Shown here piece by piece: positions 12,601 to 25,494 of a stretch of 64,000 bases of DNA. Source of the DNA: Anarhynchus alexandrinus. Lineage: Eukaryota; Chordata; Aves; Charadriiformes; Charadriidae. The stretch spans positions 237,270 through 301,269 of the forward strand of contig VUYV01000089.1 of assembly GCA_008711295.1 (NCBI GenBank). The letters run 5' to 3'. The notes under the pieces were generated by a model, which did not search any database, had not been told where the DNA came from, and saw nothing but the letters and a program-made list of their open reading frames with translations. The first letter of the stretch is position 1, and each line of letters starts with the position of its first letter. Made by a program: the position numbers and the translations under genes.

Positions 12601-15223
12601 TTTGGCTTCCAGTTTAAATTCAAAGATCTCATTTATACTTGATTTTTTTTTTACATATGTAGCTTTTTCTCCCCGGGCTTACTTCACTTTTTCTGATTCC
12701 TTTGCAGAGAGGTAAGAAACTTCACATTCTTATTGGTAGTAGTTTGTTGTTTGAAATTTAAATTGAAAATGGCACAGGGCATCCAGAGAACAGGCTCAGT
12801 TCCTCTCCTGTTCTCCTTTTTGCCCAGATCCCTTATCTGTAATTTGGAACATGACTTTTTATATTTCAGATCCACAAAGCGCTCACCTTTTTGACCTCTT
12901 ATATCCAAATAGTGCCCACTGAAGTATTTCTAAAGACAGGTTTTTCTCTGTTTCTGAAATAATGTAGTGAATATATGAAAGAGTAATCTCTTACGTGCAG
13001 CCTGCTTTCAAATTTAATTCGCGTCATTTAATACATCAAGTATTTAATAACAAAAAGTTGTAAGTGTCACCATTTTGATAACAAGAATATATTGTTTATG
13101 ACTATTCTCAGATGATGGTTCGGACAACAAATATAAGCTGTGTGTCCTAAATTTTGAATGTTTATCTAAGTACATTTTTGTGCGAAATCTTACTTGTATA
13201 AAAAAATTAGATTCTGTTGTATTTAAATCTGTGTTGAAATCTGTCCTATTGTGTTTACTGTTGCCCCATTCCATATGCTCCTTATTTATGTGCACCTGCC
13301 TCCCAATTAATTCTTCATTAACATGCACATCTGCAGAAGCTCTACTTGCTTTCATCCCACTTGAAGCATTAGCTGTTTTACACCATATACGTTTCTAGCT
13401 TACTTTTTTCCTGAACTGCCAAAAGAAGTAGAGAGATGAAAAACCCAGAAGTTAAAAAAACCCCAATATTAACAAAACCTTGGGACTCAAAAGTCTTGTT
13501 AAATTTTGCTCTGGCTTCTGTTTTATTTGTATTCATTTCTCAGTTCTTTGTATTCACTGCAAATGTAAATATGTATGACAATTTTCATTATACAATTTGG
13601 GACTGACTGACTTGTCTGGAATAGTTGATGTTCTTCCCAGAAAGCCCTTATTTAGTAAGAGAACCTCTTCAAAAGTCTCCAAATTGTGGGACTGATTACA
13701 ATGGGAAACAAGCGATCCACTTCACTGCAGCGTTCAAGGAAAATAAATTTACCCCTGCTGCCATTAACACCTTAAGTAAATCATGTGCTGTACATATGTT
13801 GTGTACACGTTCAAGGGAACTTGCGAGGAAAATCTGACTGTGTAAGAAGGTATAACAAATGCCCACTGGTATAATGATTGATCTCTGTGCAGTACTAGAA
13901 GTGCAGAACTAATGCCTAGAATACAGAAGCTGAATTACTTGTTACTCCTAAGGAAAAAAAAAAGAAATATAACCATTGCTTCAGGTCACCACTGAGGTCA
14001 CTGACAGCACAGCGTGGGGGATTCAAGTATAGCAGCATGACTGCAACTAACTCATGGCTGTGAAAGAGATCTTTAGTCCCCATTGCCACTATGTGCTTAA
14101 ATTGGAAGAAGCAAGAATACGTTCTTTTTTTATTTATTTACTTTTTGAAAAAGAAAAGAAAAAGACAACTTTAAAATGAAATTTGGAAAAAATCCTTTAT
14201 AAATAAATATTACTGTTGGTCCTGCTGTATACTGTTCCATGAAGATAGTGTCTGTTAAATTAGTAAAATCAAGGGTGAGTGGGTTGGTGGGGAGACCCCT
14301 CTGCAATCCACGTACTGCTTGCCTGCTTGCTTTAATAATTAGATACTGGGGTGTTGTCAAACTGCAGTCCAGCTTTTATCATTCTTGGCAGACAGAGCAG
14401 AACAACACTCTGGCACTTGACCTGCCCATAAAAACTTGAACAGGAAACAGTAATAAATAATCCACTCAAAAGGCCCTTGAGAAAAGCATTACACTTGATT
14501 CCTTATAGGAATTGCATGCTACTCCAGGGGGAAAGTGTGCGCTCTTTCAAAACACAGGCTTTGTATTGGTAGCATTTTTTTTTATTTTTTACAATTAAAT
14601 GTCTCAATGATCGCTTGAAAGATAAATATTTGTATATAGCAGAGCTGAGAAAGGCTTCAAAATTGTTTCCACTTTTATTCCTTTTAATCAACGTACAAAA
14701 CAACTTACAGTATGCACATACAGAACCAGTGTTTCAAACAAACCAACCAGTCAGCCCTCAGGTTCCTCCAGATTTGGTCCTAGTTCTTTTGAATGGGGAT
14801 CCTGCTTCTTCTTGTTCTGCTTTAATCCCTTACCTCCATCCTTCTGCAGTGACATAAGAGTTTGACCAAAAATCCCTTAACTTGGTTGGAACATCCCTGC
14901 TAACTTGGTGCCTGGGCATTGAAATGGGCATGAGCTGAAAAAACTGCTCCAGTGTCTCTGGAAATGTATTCCCCCATTTTTGAGGGAGGCAGAAGAGTAT
15001 TTCAGTTCTCTTTCTACCCTGAAAGAATAGACTGATTCTGTTTTTATTTTTGCAACATATTTATAGGCTCTGATGACACAATCAGTTCCACAAACATTTA
15101 CTTTAATCTCTGGCTTTTGTTGTGAAGTGAAGTAGCGAATTAAGGGCATAATTTGTAGTGGTTTTAGTCACATAGTAGAGTAAGTTGTCTTTTCGTGCAT
15201 GTACAATAATTTAATTTTTCACA
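9618..15223. other. Noncoding DNA with one GC-richer patch
   Basis: Largely AT-rich and featureless. From about 11,560 to 12,240 GC and CpG rise and two plus-strand open frames lie in succession (11,696-11,965 and 11,982-12,389). Neither has a recognisable domain. The second owes part of its length to a GTT repeat coding for valine. A decayed retrocopy or an unannotated exon is possible but unproven. A 55-base exon-like segment on the minus strand at 11,264-11,318 is given as a finding. Confidence 0.5.
12248..12291. repeat. Pure T/G tract with (GTT)n core
   Basis: Forty-four consecutive bases contain only G and T, including about five GTT units and a TGTGGG block before a T run. It creates the poly-valine stretch in the overlapping open frame, which is therefore not evidence of coding. 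Confidence 0.85.
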
Positions 15224-15415
15224 TTCATGGTGGTGAGGCACTGGAAGAGGCTGCCCAGAGAAGCTGTGGCTGCCCCATCCCTGGAGGTGTTCAAGGCCAG
15301 GCTGGATGGGGCGTTGAGCAACCTGGTCTAGTGGGAGGTGTCCCTGCCCATGGCAGGGGGGTTGGAACTCAGTGATCTTTAAGGCCCCTTCCAACCTAAA
15401 CCATTCTATGATTTC
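15224..15415 (+). mobile_element. CR1 LINE, 3' UTR fragment
   Basis: Sense-strand CR1 3' end, recognisable by GGTGGTGAGGCACTGGAA, GCCCAGAGAAGCTGTGG, CTGGAGGTGTTCAAGGCCAG, CAACCTGGTCTAGTGGGAGG and a final CCTTCCAACC then CATTCTATGATT. The second terminal octamer has been altered to ATTTC. About 190 bases remain. The block is GC-rich against its surroundings, which makes its edges clear. No coding sequence is left. Confidence 0.93.
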
Positions 15416-16879
15416 AGCCCTGAATGAATCTATACTAATCTATGAGGAAAAGGAAAATCTAATATTCACCAAGAATAATTTGAGTGAAAAAGGCTTATAC
15501 AGACTACTATCACACTTCTCACCTTTAGTAAATTAAAGTCATTAGTAGTTAAATGCAATGTGGTGGTTTTTTTGTTTGTTTGGGTTTTTTTTATGTTCAA
15601 TTATATAGTCTTTGTCTCCAGCTCTGCTAGCTTCTCCAAAATTTTGAAAAAAAGCCAAAACCAAACAACACCCCTTTGTTTTTCTTTAAGGTTCGTTTTC
15701 AATGAAATTAAAATAAACTCATATTTTCCAGTTTATAGAAGTTGAAATCCTAGATTTTTGGCTGGTTAGACAAGTCAGTTTTATTGAAATTATTCTCTTG
15801 GCTTTCTGAAGTTACGTGTATTTAAATATCAGGGCAGTGACTGCTCAAAGGCAGAAATTCTATGAAATATTTTCTAATTTGACAGGAATGTTGTTTTTCA
15901 GAAATAAATGGTATGCTACATGAAGAGCAGATGAAAGTTCTAGGTCTTCCCAACAGATCCTAGTTTTACAGCTGGTCTGAGTTCAAACATTGCAAACCCA
16001 AATGAACACGAATCTTGTCTTAGAGAGGTACAGAAACTACTATCTCCATTTGGTTGCACTTTTCCCCATTTATTCCTGCACTTTAGCCTCCCAAAAAGCA
16101 CTTTGAATAACTAATGCAGAAAGGTACTTGGGACCAAGTTAACAGTATAGCAATTAAAAATAGTTGGATAAGTTGACTCATTTCTTCAGTGTTATGATTT
16201 CTTATACGGCACACATTAAAGGTGTATTGATGACAATGAGGCCCATACTCAAATGAGCTTTGAACGGTTTCAGGTCTTGAGCTGGCAATGTGGTCCATCT
16301 TCTGACCTCTTCTTGCAAACCAGATGAAAACAGATACTCATTACCACTTGCATGAATTTGCCTATTTTGCATAAGGGCAAGAAAGCAGTGCTTACCAAAT
16401 ATAAGGTAGTCTACGATCGCCACTTGCATCCCTTAGTGGGCAGTCTTGTCCCAGCCGTATGCCTGCTGAGATTTGCTGGTAGGGCTATCTCAGTACACTG
16501 GAACATTGCATTTATGTGCTTTACTGCTTGCTCTTTCCTCCTTTTCGTAAGCAGAATATTGTGAACAGCTTGAATGTCTTGAAATTTTGGTAATTTGTAT
16601 AGTTTTCAACCAGACTCGAATGCATGCGTGATCTGGTAGTAAGGACAGGTAAAACCATTGGATTCTGACTAGTAAATAATTGCCAAGATGTTAGCATTGT
16701 CTATTTAATTTTTCAAATTTTCCATTAAATGTTCAAAAAGATTAGTATTGTGTGGCTTTTACAAACATCCGACCTTGATGTATATCTAATTTCTTTTGTT
16801 GAGTGGTTTACCCTTATACCAAGTATTTATTTGCCTACATGGAATTCATAGGCTGGTGGAGAACTCATTTATTTATTTA
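15416..16879. other. AT-rich noncoding DNA
   Basis: Contains a T/G tract at 15559-15592 and otherwise no recognisable feature. Open frames are below 80 codons and are unconvincing. Confidence 0.55.
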
Positions 16880-17450
16880 CTAATTTTCTTGGTTATTGAC
16901 TATGCAAAAGTTTCCACTAATGAGAATTCTTCCCCATTGTGAATCATTAATACATTAAGTACACTTCAAATTCCTCCAGTAATGATACAATGAGAATTGC
17001 TTAGCTGATTTAAATGACACAGATGTAGTACTAATTATACATTTTAAATTGGCAACAAACACAATTAATTTGCTGATTATCTAAAACAAAAGTAAACTTT
17101 TTTATTATAGTAATTTACTATAATTTATCACACAGCCATTTTCTTTGTATAATATTTACGCATTTGACAAACCTACAAAGAGAGATGTAATTAGACCTGT
17201 TTCATCCATCATTGGCTGCCTTTTAACCAGAGGTCTTACGTGAACAGCTTACAAAGACACTATCAGATTAACCAAATCATAACGGTGGCATCTTTTAAAT
17301 CAACAAATGGATATTTTTTTTTGCTAGTAATTTCTGTGGATTATTAAAATTGAATGGTTTTAATTTAACTTACGTTACTTGAAGATATTTTACAGGCCTC
17401 TTATTTGGATGGTGGTTTGATTGGCTGTAGTTTACCAGATCCGTCTGTGT
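16880..17450. promoter_or_regulatory. Possible AT-rich enhancer-like block (weak)
   Basis: A very AT-rich stretch unusually dense in homeodomain-type cores, including AATTAATTTG, TAATTATAC, GTAATTAGA, ATTATTAAAA and TTTAATTTAAC. It also has a GATTGGCT inverted CCAAT element at its right end. Such density is common in vertebrate conserved noncoding elements, but AT-rich DNA generates TAAT cores by chance. No single strong signal separates this from background, so it is only a region to align across birds and mammals. Confidence 0.2.
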
Positions 17451-17963
17451 TTAGATTGCAAATTCTTTTGGAAAATTTGAAACAAAATTCATTTATGGGT
17501 GTTTTTTGAAGTGAAAATCCCCAAACAAAACCCAACAAAACAATCCCATCCCCTTCTTCCTCCTTCCCCAATAGCAACGATACCCTCTCTAAATGGTTTG
17601 TGCTCAGGGAAGTTTAGAATGATTTGTCCATGGATTTGGAAAATCAGAGCAAGGCCATTATAATACTTCATTTTCCTTCAGGCCTAGATTTTGGGCATTA
17701 AAAATCTACAAGTGTCCATATCAAGCCCTGTTACCAGGTCATGTATTTGCCTATTAAATACTGGCTTTAGAGAGCTTTATACTGGTACTTACAGTGTCAG
17801 TGAAATTTGCCAGATGTAGGGCATCATTAAAATAGTCTTCGAAGTTTATTTTAACATAGAATAGACAGCCGCATCTTGTAAGAGATTCTAATTGTTGGCT
17901 CTGGTATAATTCTTTAAACTGACTGTAGGATCAGGAATTAAAAATAACAAACCACAACCCAAG

Positions 17964-17992
17964 CCCCCTGCTCCCCCAGCCTCCCCCTCCCC
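17964..17992 (-). other. G-quadruplex-forming pattern
   Basis: On the plus strand four C runs (5, 5, 5 and 4 bases) are separated by spacers TGCT, AGCCT and T. The minus strand therefore has four G runs of at least four, with loops of 1, 5 and 4 bases. This fits the standard G4 pattern well, and the plus strand fits an i-motif pattern. It lies in a longer A/C-rich tract (about 17,947-18,015). Confidence 0.75.
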
Positions 17993-18015
17993 AACCCAAA
18001 ACAACCAAAAAAACC

Positions 18016-20529
18016 TCTCTTACATGCTTGTTCTGTATTTTCAATGTCACTGATACTTCTCACAGAAACATGCATATTGGTCATGTTTTTATAGATTGAA
18101 AAGCCTTTCAGTTCATTTAGAAATTATGTATATTTTCAGCTAGTGGCACTGTTGTAGCTGCATGGGCTAGAGAAGCAAATTAACACGTAATAACCTTTGA
18201 TCTTTGCCTTCCTCATGCTTGAGATCCTCATTCTAGTTGAAAACTCCGTTTTGTTTTCCATTAAATGTATCTAAGTAAAACATTTCAGCTGTTGCTTTTT
18301 CTAGGTCTATGCACAATGGGTGCAATAAGGGTATGAAATCCCCTACTTAAAATGGAACTTAAAAATGAAAAATCCTACTCACCGTGATTTTTTTCCCACA
18401 CTGGAAATTATTACTAATGCCCAGGAAATAATAATATATCCAAGTAGAGGATGGGATCTGCTAAAGAGAATCCAGAATTTAGTTTCCTTGGACACCGTCA
18501 ATAGCAGTGCCAGGGATGACAGGTGCCAGCAGCAGCAGAGTACTCATCCTAGGTGAGCACATGCGCCTGTGAAGAGGATGCCCCTCCATTCCCTCTTCTA
18601 GCATGTTCATTTGCCCCTCATCCTCTATCTCCAGCTACACTCACGGCCTTATGCCAAGATCTGCTCTTCCATCATCTGCAATCCCAACCCCCCAAAATGT
18701 TCTTTAAAAAAAAAACAACCCCAAACCAGCCCAAACTTGTATTATATTTCTGACAAGGAATCACCTACTTGCTGAGGAAAAGCATTTTTTTCTGTTTTAT
18801 AAAGCATTTATATCTGTGTTTGTTTATTTCTGTTTTATAAAACAGGGGCTTGGTAACAAACACTTCCACAATGTGTTTTCTCCCCAGTTTTAATTTATTT
18901 TTCCTTCCTTATTTTTTTCAGGAGCAAAAATGGGTAGTGGTGAGTGTACAGGTATGGACATGCTGTTATTTGGGAAAAATTAAGTTTTCCTTTTAAAAGT
19001 AGAAAAGAGCAATTTTGTTATGTAATGTAATTTCACTGTATTGTACCTTTAAAAAGAAATATGCAGTTGTTCTTGAACTATTAAACTTATGTGTCACCGA
19101 TTTATCCTGTTACCAAAAGGATCTCGTGTGTTACTTGGCAGAATGACAGCTTTTTTTCCAAGTCTATTGTATAATTTTGTTTTGTTAGCTGTTTTTGTTT
19201 TATAAATACTGTACTAAAGGGATCTCTGAAGATCAAGATTTTTGATGCAGTATTTTTCTTTGCTGTTCTTTGATGTTGACCTTCCCCCACTCCCATCACA
19301 GCAACAACCACAGTATTTTGTTCTCAAAAAGTTACCAATTCTATGTCAGGAAAAAAAGCGTTTATTTTTCATGTCAGAGTTTTTGCAAGCAGGCTGACTC
19401 TATTCCAGCAGATTCCTTGCTGAAACTCTTCTGAAACAATTTTCCCGGGAAAACTAGGTTTGTGAAAATTTTCTTTATTTGAAAATCTGCAACGAGACTC
19501 CAGTGTTGTTATTCTTCATGTGTTTAACTACGTGAACTTGCAATAATAGCATTGGTATACGTTCTTTTTCCTTTCCAAGAATTTCCCTTTCCAGCAAAAG
19601 CAGCGACACGGGCTCTCTCTTTGCCTGTACATTTAGAGTGAGAAACTTCTGTAGTATTTAGTCAAAAATCCCTCTTATTGAAAAATAATTGAATAAGTTC
19701 TTATCCTCTCTCTTGCTGGTTATGGAGAGAAATTATTTGTTGCCTGCTTTATAACAAGTTCTACATATTGGAAGTCTGCTTTTAAGCTCTTCCTCCTGCT
19801 TAATCTTCTCTTCTTTTTACTAAACAAGTGCAGTTCCCTTAACCTTTTTTCCCAGATCACGTTTGTGAAACATCTTGTCAGCCTTCAGGTTTCCCTCAGG
19901 GTTCTCTGCAATTTCTCTGCGTTTCTCAAGGAGAAATGACCCGACTGAACAGAGTATTCCAGCTAAGTCTCCTCATTGCCAGGACAGCAGAAAATTTACC
20001 TCCCATGTCTTTTGCGTGACACTTTAAAAAATATTTTCCAGATTGACATTTACCAGTTTTGCAACAGCATTATGTTTTTGGCTTCTATTCAGTTTGAGCT
20101 ATTATAAGACATCAACTCTGCTTCCACTACTGCTGCTTAGCCGGGTAGCTCCCATTTTATGCTGTGTTTTCTTTTCACTTTTTTTGAACTGAAATATTTG
20201 AATTTTGCCTTCATTGAATTGAATCCTGTTGGTATTATAACACTACACCAATTTCTGAAATGAGTACAAAATCCAGTCCTGCTCTTGAGAGTGCCTGCAA
20301 CCCCTCCAAGCTCAGTGATAGCCATAAATATTATAACTTATTTGCTATCCCGCTTGTTAATGAAAATATTTCAAACTTAGCAGATTTTTGCTAAGACCGT
20401 GCATAATACAACCCTCCAGTTTCACTTGTGAACCTTTTCTTTGGTAACTGTTCTTCAGATAGTGGTGGGTGATATAACTGTTCTATTTGCTCAAAATTAA
20501 GTGCATGTGTATTCTACGCTATGTTTCTT
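18016..20529. other. AT-rich noncoding DNA
   Basis: No gene or repeat recognised. An 18- or 30-base microexon-like segment beginning at 18922 is described as a finding. The rest shows only short, unconvincing open frames. Confidence 0.55.
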
Positions 20530-20900
20530 AAAAGAGGTACACCTGGGCAGCAGGAGGAGGGCTTGGCTCCTGCCCGTGAGGTGAGGTGCAAGCCTCGAAA
20601 GGGGGAGTTGACTGCTGCGCTGCCAGTGCCTGAGCGTGCTTAGCTGGAGGAACCTTCTGGAGCGCAGGGTTAAGCAGGCAGGCAGCCAGGCAGCCTACAG
20701 CTGGAATGAGAGGGAGACCTCTGCGGAGCTCGGGAAGCAAGCACGTAACCGTGCCTCAGAGACTTCTCGTAGCAAGCCCTGGTGTCCTTGCAGGAGAGGC
20801 CGTATTCTCCAGTCCTGCTTTCCAGTGTGACAGCTTTCTGTGGTTTCATGGGTTGCAAAGAGTTTCTGCTTAGTCTCCCCAGGTCCGCAGGAAAGTGGCA
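20530..20900. promoter_or_regulatory. Small GC-rich, CpG-dense patch
   Basis: Twelve CpG occur between about 20,571 and 20,890, and GC is clearly above that of both flanks. CAGG/GGCAGCC-type microrepeats lie near 20,675-20,695. Several short open frames overlap on both strands, as expected from GC-rich DNA. It could be a small CpG island or noncoding-RNA promoter, a fragment of an unrecognised retroelement, or an isolated GC-rich exon. No TATA box, protein domain or terminal repeat decides among these. Confidence 0.3.
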
Positions 20901-21344
20901 TCTGGTGGGCTGGAGGTTGTCAGTCCTGCCTGTTGCTAATAGTTTTATTGTTGTATTTATCCACCAAGATGAGTAAGTTTTAGAAATAAGTTATACCTCT
21001 AGGATGAAGTTGGGTTTTGAGATTTTTCTGTGTCTGGCTATGGAAACTATATATGTATATCTCTCTTCTATAGAGAGATTCTCCAAAACATTGATCAGGG
21101 CCAGAGCCTGGTGTGACATCTCAAGTAGTGGGGAGTTAGGGGGAAACCCTTCCACAAAGTTACTGTGGCCTGAAAGCGTGCTCTGCATTGTATCATCCCG
21201 AGGGATGCTGGGGAAGCAATCATCGTTCTCCAACCTCCTTTCTTAGTGGAGACCAGTGGACGACTGTCAGTCAGGATGACTTTCTGTTATTGAATTAATG
21301 TTTAAACTATCTTTTAAGACACTGATGGTAAATCAGAATGTGAA

Positions 21345-21366
21345 ATTATATTCTGATTATATTCTG
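21345..21366 (+). repeat. Tandem duplication, 11 bp x 2
   Basis: ATTATATTCTG occurs twice, head to tail and exactly. It is a slippage-type duplication with no implied function. Confidence 0.85.
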
Positions 21367-24300
21367 CAAACACTTGCAGTACACAGCTGTCCTGAGGTCT
21401 TCAAGTTTACAATATGGGTCTCAAACCACTCAATCAAAAATGCTTGGCCTGATGAGAGTTTATATGTTCTCTTAAATGAACTATGGTTTATACAATAATA
21501 TCTTCTCAGGACATTTGAAAAATAAATAATCAAAATTATCTAAGCATAGGAAATTTATAGTCTGGCTCAGCTGTCATCTTCTGGCATCTGGGTTCACAAC
21601 CTGATAGATTTTATAGCTTGGACAACTAACTGATATAATGACATGGCCTTTTAGAATTGCCAGATGAAAAACTAATTTTGGTTTTGTATTTTTCACTGTC
21701 CTCAGTCTGAACTGGGTTAGCAGGGACTGTAAATAGCTTCATAAATATTTTACTGTGTCTACGTTTTGGTCTTGATGTAAAAGATTGGGCGATAGATTGT
21801 TCAGGTTCCTCATGAGTATTATTCAACAGGGTGAATAAAAAAATTACCCTTAGATTAAATAAGTCAGTTTTCTCATAGTTCTGTAATATGTCCTTTTTTG
21901 ACTGACCAATGCGTGGTAATATCAGCATTCCTCCTTTCTCCGTGTAGAGGCTGGTGCTGAAAAAATGGCCCCCAAAAAATGGCGGTTGCTGTTGACTTCA
22001 GCCAAGCAAAGACCTTTATCATGGATGATTTTCTTGTCCATGTGGCTTTAACTTAAGAAAGAGATGAGCTACAGAAGTAGCATTGTTCAAACAAAAGGGG
22101 AGTATTTTGTATTTGTTGCTTTTTATCTGCTGTTCTGATTAGGAACCTCTGTCCCAAATTTAAATGCTAGCTTTCAACTGAAGATAGATGCGTCTGTGTT
22201 CTCAATCCAAGTGCCTCCACCTATCTTTATTGAAGTTAATTTATTTGTTGAACTTTGACAGGTTATTACCCAAGCTTATTCAAACTGTGCCGTTTAACTT
22301 TATCTCAAAGGATGTTCACTGGCAATTTATGGAACAGAGTTCAATATAGAAATCAAAAGGTAATCTACATTCATTTGTGTCCTGTGGCCACAAGAGAGAA
22401 AAATCACAGCTTGGCTTCTGAATTTACATTGGTTTGAGCCAGGATGTCTTTTTTCCCCCAATATTTAAGAAAAAAGAAAAAGAACAACACACAAACAAAT
22501 CTCCTTGCTCTTCTGGATATTGAACTGGGAAATTTAAGTGGTAATCAATTTCCTTTTCATTATTTTATTCTTTCAAAGAAAGCTAGCTTGCTCCTGTTCA
22601 TTTTTATTTGTTTTAGGGAAATACAAGAGGTATTTTAAGGCATTGTTACTAGAAAAATCTGCAGCAATAGATCTCCTCATCTAAGTTTTGACTATGGCAA
22701 ACCTCAGTACTGTTCATCCTTTCACAAATCAGCAAAGTTTTAATTTAGTAAAGAGAGTTTAAGTATGTTCTTAATATGTGGTGTATGGGAAAGTGCTTTG
22801 CTCATTTATTAAATCCAGTCCTTAATTTCCAATGTTCAGCTGTCTGTCCTTGTTATTATTCAGAGCAAAGATGGGATCCATGGCAGGTACAGGCCACAAA
22901 ATCTGATTTTATTTCATTCAAGTAACCATTTGGCTGTCCGATGTCTATAATCAGATGGATTAGTGTTCCTTGGCTTTGCTTTTCAAATTTGATAGAAAGC
23001 AAAGTTGTCTTGTTAAATAGATTCCTTGCCTGCTCTGTAATTCTTAGAGAAAGCCAAAAAACCCACAAACAATTCTCTTTGCTTTCCCTTCCCACAGTCT
23101 GAACTGGCATGTGTCACAGGTATGACATTGGGACAAAAGTTATCCCACTTTTGTAACCTATTTGAATGTCTTTGTTATGTGTTAAAAGCACCATCTCCTG
23201 TTCCAGTAAAAAATATCGATGAGGAGAAGGAGAGAAAGTATTCTAGGTCACGTTCTGTGTAGCAGCTTGCATACCATCTATATATTGGCACCCTTCATAG
23301 TTTTTTTTTATTTGAGTTTTTGTAAAGTTTCATTTGTTACAGATAATTTAGTTTCAAACTAGGAACACCCAATATCCAGGGGCCTCTGACGGATGACTTA
23401 TACAGCTGAGTAGTAAACTTACTTAATTTGTGACTCTGTATGTGTATGTTTTTCTTTGGAGCACTGTGATCAGGATTTCAAATGAAGGAAAATCCACCTT
23501 CCAAAATTTCTTGTGGAATAAAAGATCCATATGGTTTTCTTTTTTGAAGACATTCTTTTATCACTCAGACCTGATTTTCTTTACGCTAGTTTTTTTTTCT
23601 TAATATTATGCCACTGAAAGAGGCTGGTGTCTTTGAACATACTGAATTGATCATATAAAATAATACAGATTGTTTACAAAAGTTTCACATCATTGAGAAT
23701 GAGTGTTATCCTTTTTTGGATAATCAGTCAGCTAAAATAATTTGGTTAAAGCTTACTGTTTAAAAGCTTTGTTTTTCGCATTTGTCTAGTCTACTATACC
23801 TTAAAACAAACACTGAAAAGCAAGAAGACAGACACAGGTATGGTTCTTGGTGCCTCGTGTTTTGGTACAGGGGGCGATCACTCCAAGAAAACCAGCAGGT
23901 ATTGGACTGGAGATCACGTGGATATTTCTTCCACCAGGTTGCACTGGAAATAGGAATGAAGAATATGCTGTGATAGTCTGAAAGGTTTGTGTCTGAATGC
24001 TTAGGTATTAAAGGTGTCTAAAAATTGTTTGGATCAGATATAGGCACGTAGGACAGACAAGTCTCCTGAAAATACCTCTGCATATTACTCTGTTGGTGTG
24101 AAGCAGTGCCTTTTCAACTCTTTATTCTACTTCTCCTTTGGCGATCCCTGTACTTGGAGGTGGAGAAGGAGCTTCAAGGATTTTTGCAGATGTCTTGTCT
24201 CAAACCTATATTCTGTCAAACGATAGGTGAAACTTCCTTGCTGTTCCCTGTGGTTAAAAAGAGGCAAAGGGCTCTCTAACTGAGCTAGCTAAACTTCATC

Positions 24301-25471
24301 TTCACGATGTCAGAGCTCAAACTATACCCTCACAATTGCTTCCAAATATGTGCCAAGTGTCTTGGATGATAAAACAAAAGAAACAGATCTAGGCCTGCAA
24401 TCTCCCCCCCCTCCCTTTTTAGTAGACCACAGTATATGTTTTGTACACAGTGGATAAATATATTTTATTTTATATAGGTCGATCTGTGCACTATTATCTC
24501 AAATGCAAACTCATCAGCTATCAAAAAACAGACCAATGTTTGTCTTACAACTGTGATGACTGTTAGGTAAAGGAATAGGAAACACTTAACTTTTCCACAA
24601 ATCAGACTGACAATCAGCAGAGTCTTGGTACAAATACAAATGTAATTAGTATATTCTTTTGATGTGGGTATGAAATACTTAAAAGTTTTCCATCAACTAC
24701 AGCTAAGTACTACAAGCCTGGTAAAAATGCTAACAAGAAGGACAAGTAATTCCCAGCTCTTATGAAGTGCAGATGCTCAAGGGTGCACAGAAATGTCACG
24801 TATCTTCTGTCACTGCTTTATGATCAGTGTTGTACCACAACGGGATCAGAGGAAAAGGAAGTTGGGGGGAACCTTGCTCTATTTTCTATGGTATAATAAT
24901 TGTGAAATAAGGTATAGAAGTGTAGTCAACATTCGGAAATGGAAAACAAAAAAGGGATGTTGTCCTTATTCTTTCTGAAGAAGTTTTCAGTCTCTGGTAT
25001 TGGACCAGCACGTGTTAGTGAAGCATGAACTGGTGTCAGGTAGACTTTTAAGTAGTTGATAGTAACATACGTATTTCATATCTCTGCCATGAAGAGTTTA
25101 ATTTTGTAGAATAAGTTCTTATCATTTCAGCAGTGAGGAGAGAATAATCTGACTACTTAAATGTCCACTGATATTTGCTCAGTTATCCTAAAAGAAAGTA
25201 TAATATGTTAGATGGTTGCACAATTTTAGAAGTATTTGCTGTAGAGCACTTTTGACCTCAGAGCAGCTTTTAACACACTCAGTTACTGGACTGCCTGCCC
25301 AGAATGATATGTGAGACTGTGTCGATAATATAGGTATGTTCTTACTGGAAGATGGAAAAAATTATCAATAAGGAGGATGCTCTTTTAGAAATACTGTTGG
25401 ACGGCAGTCTTATAAAGGGGAAGTTACAGTGTAGGTCTTAAAATATTCTGCCATGAATGGTTACTGGTTAC

Positions 25472-25494
25472 AAAAATAAAATAAATAAATAAAA
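25472..25494. repeat. Short (AAAT)n microsatellite
   Basis: About five AAAT/AAAAT units in a row. The tract is short but may be length-polymorphic. Confidence 0.8.
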
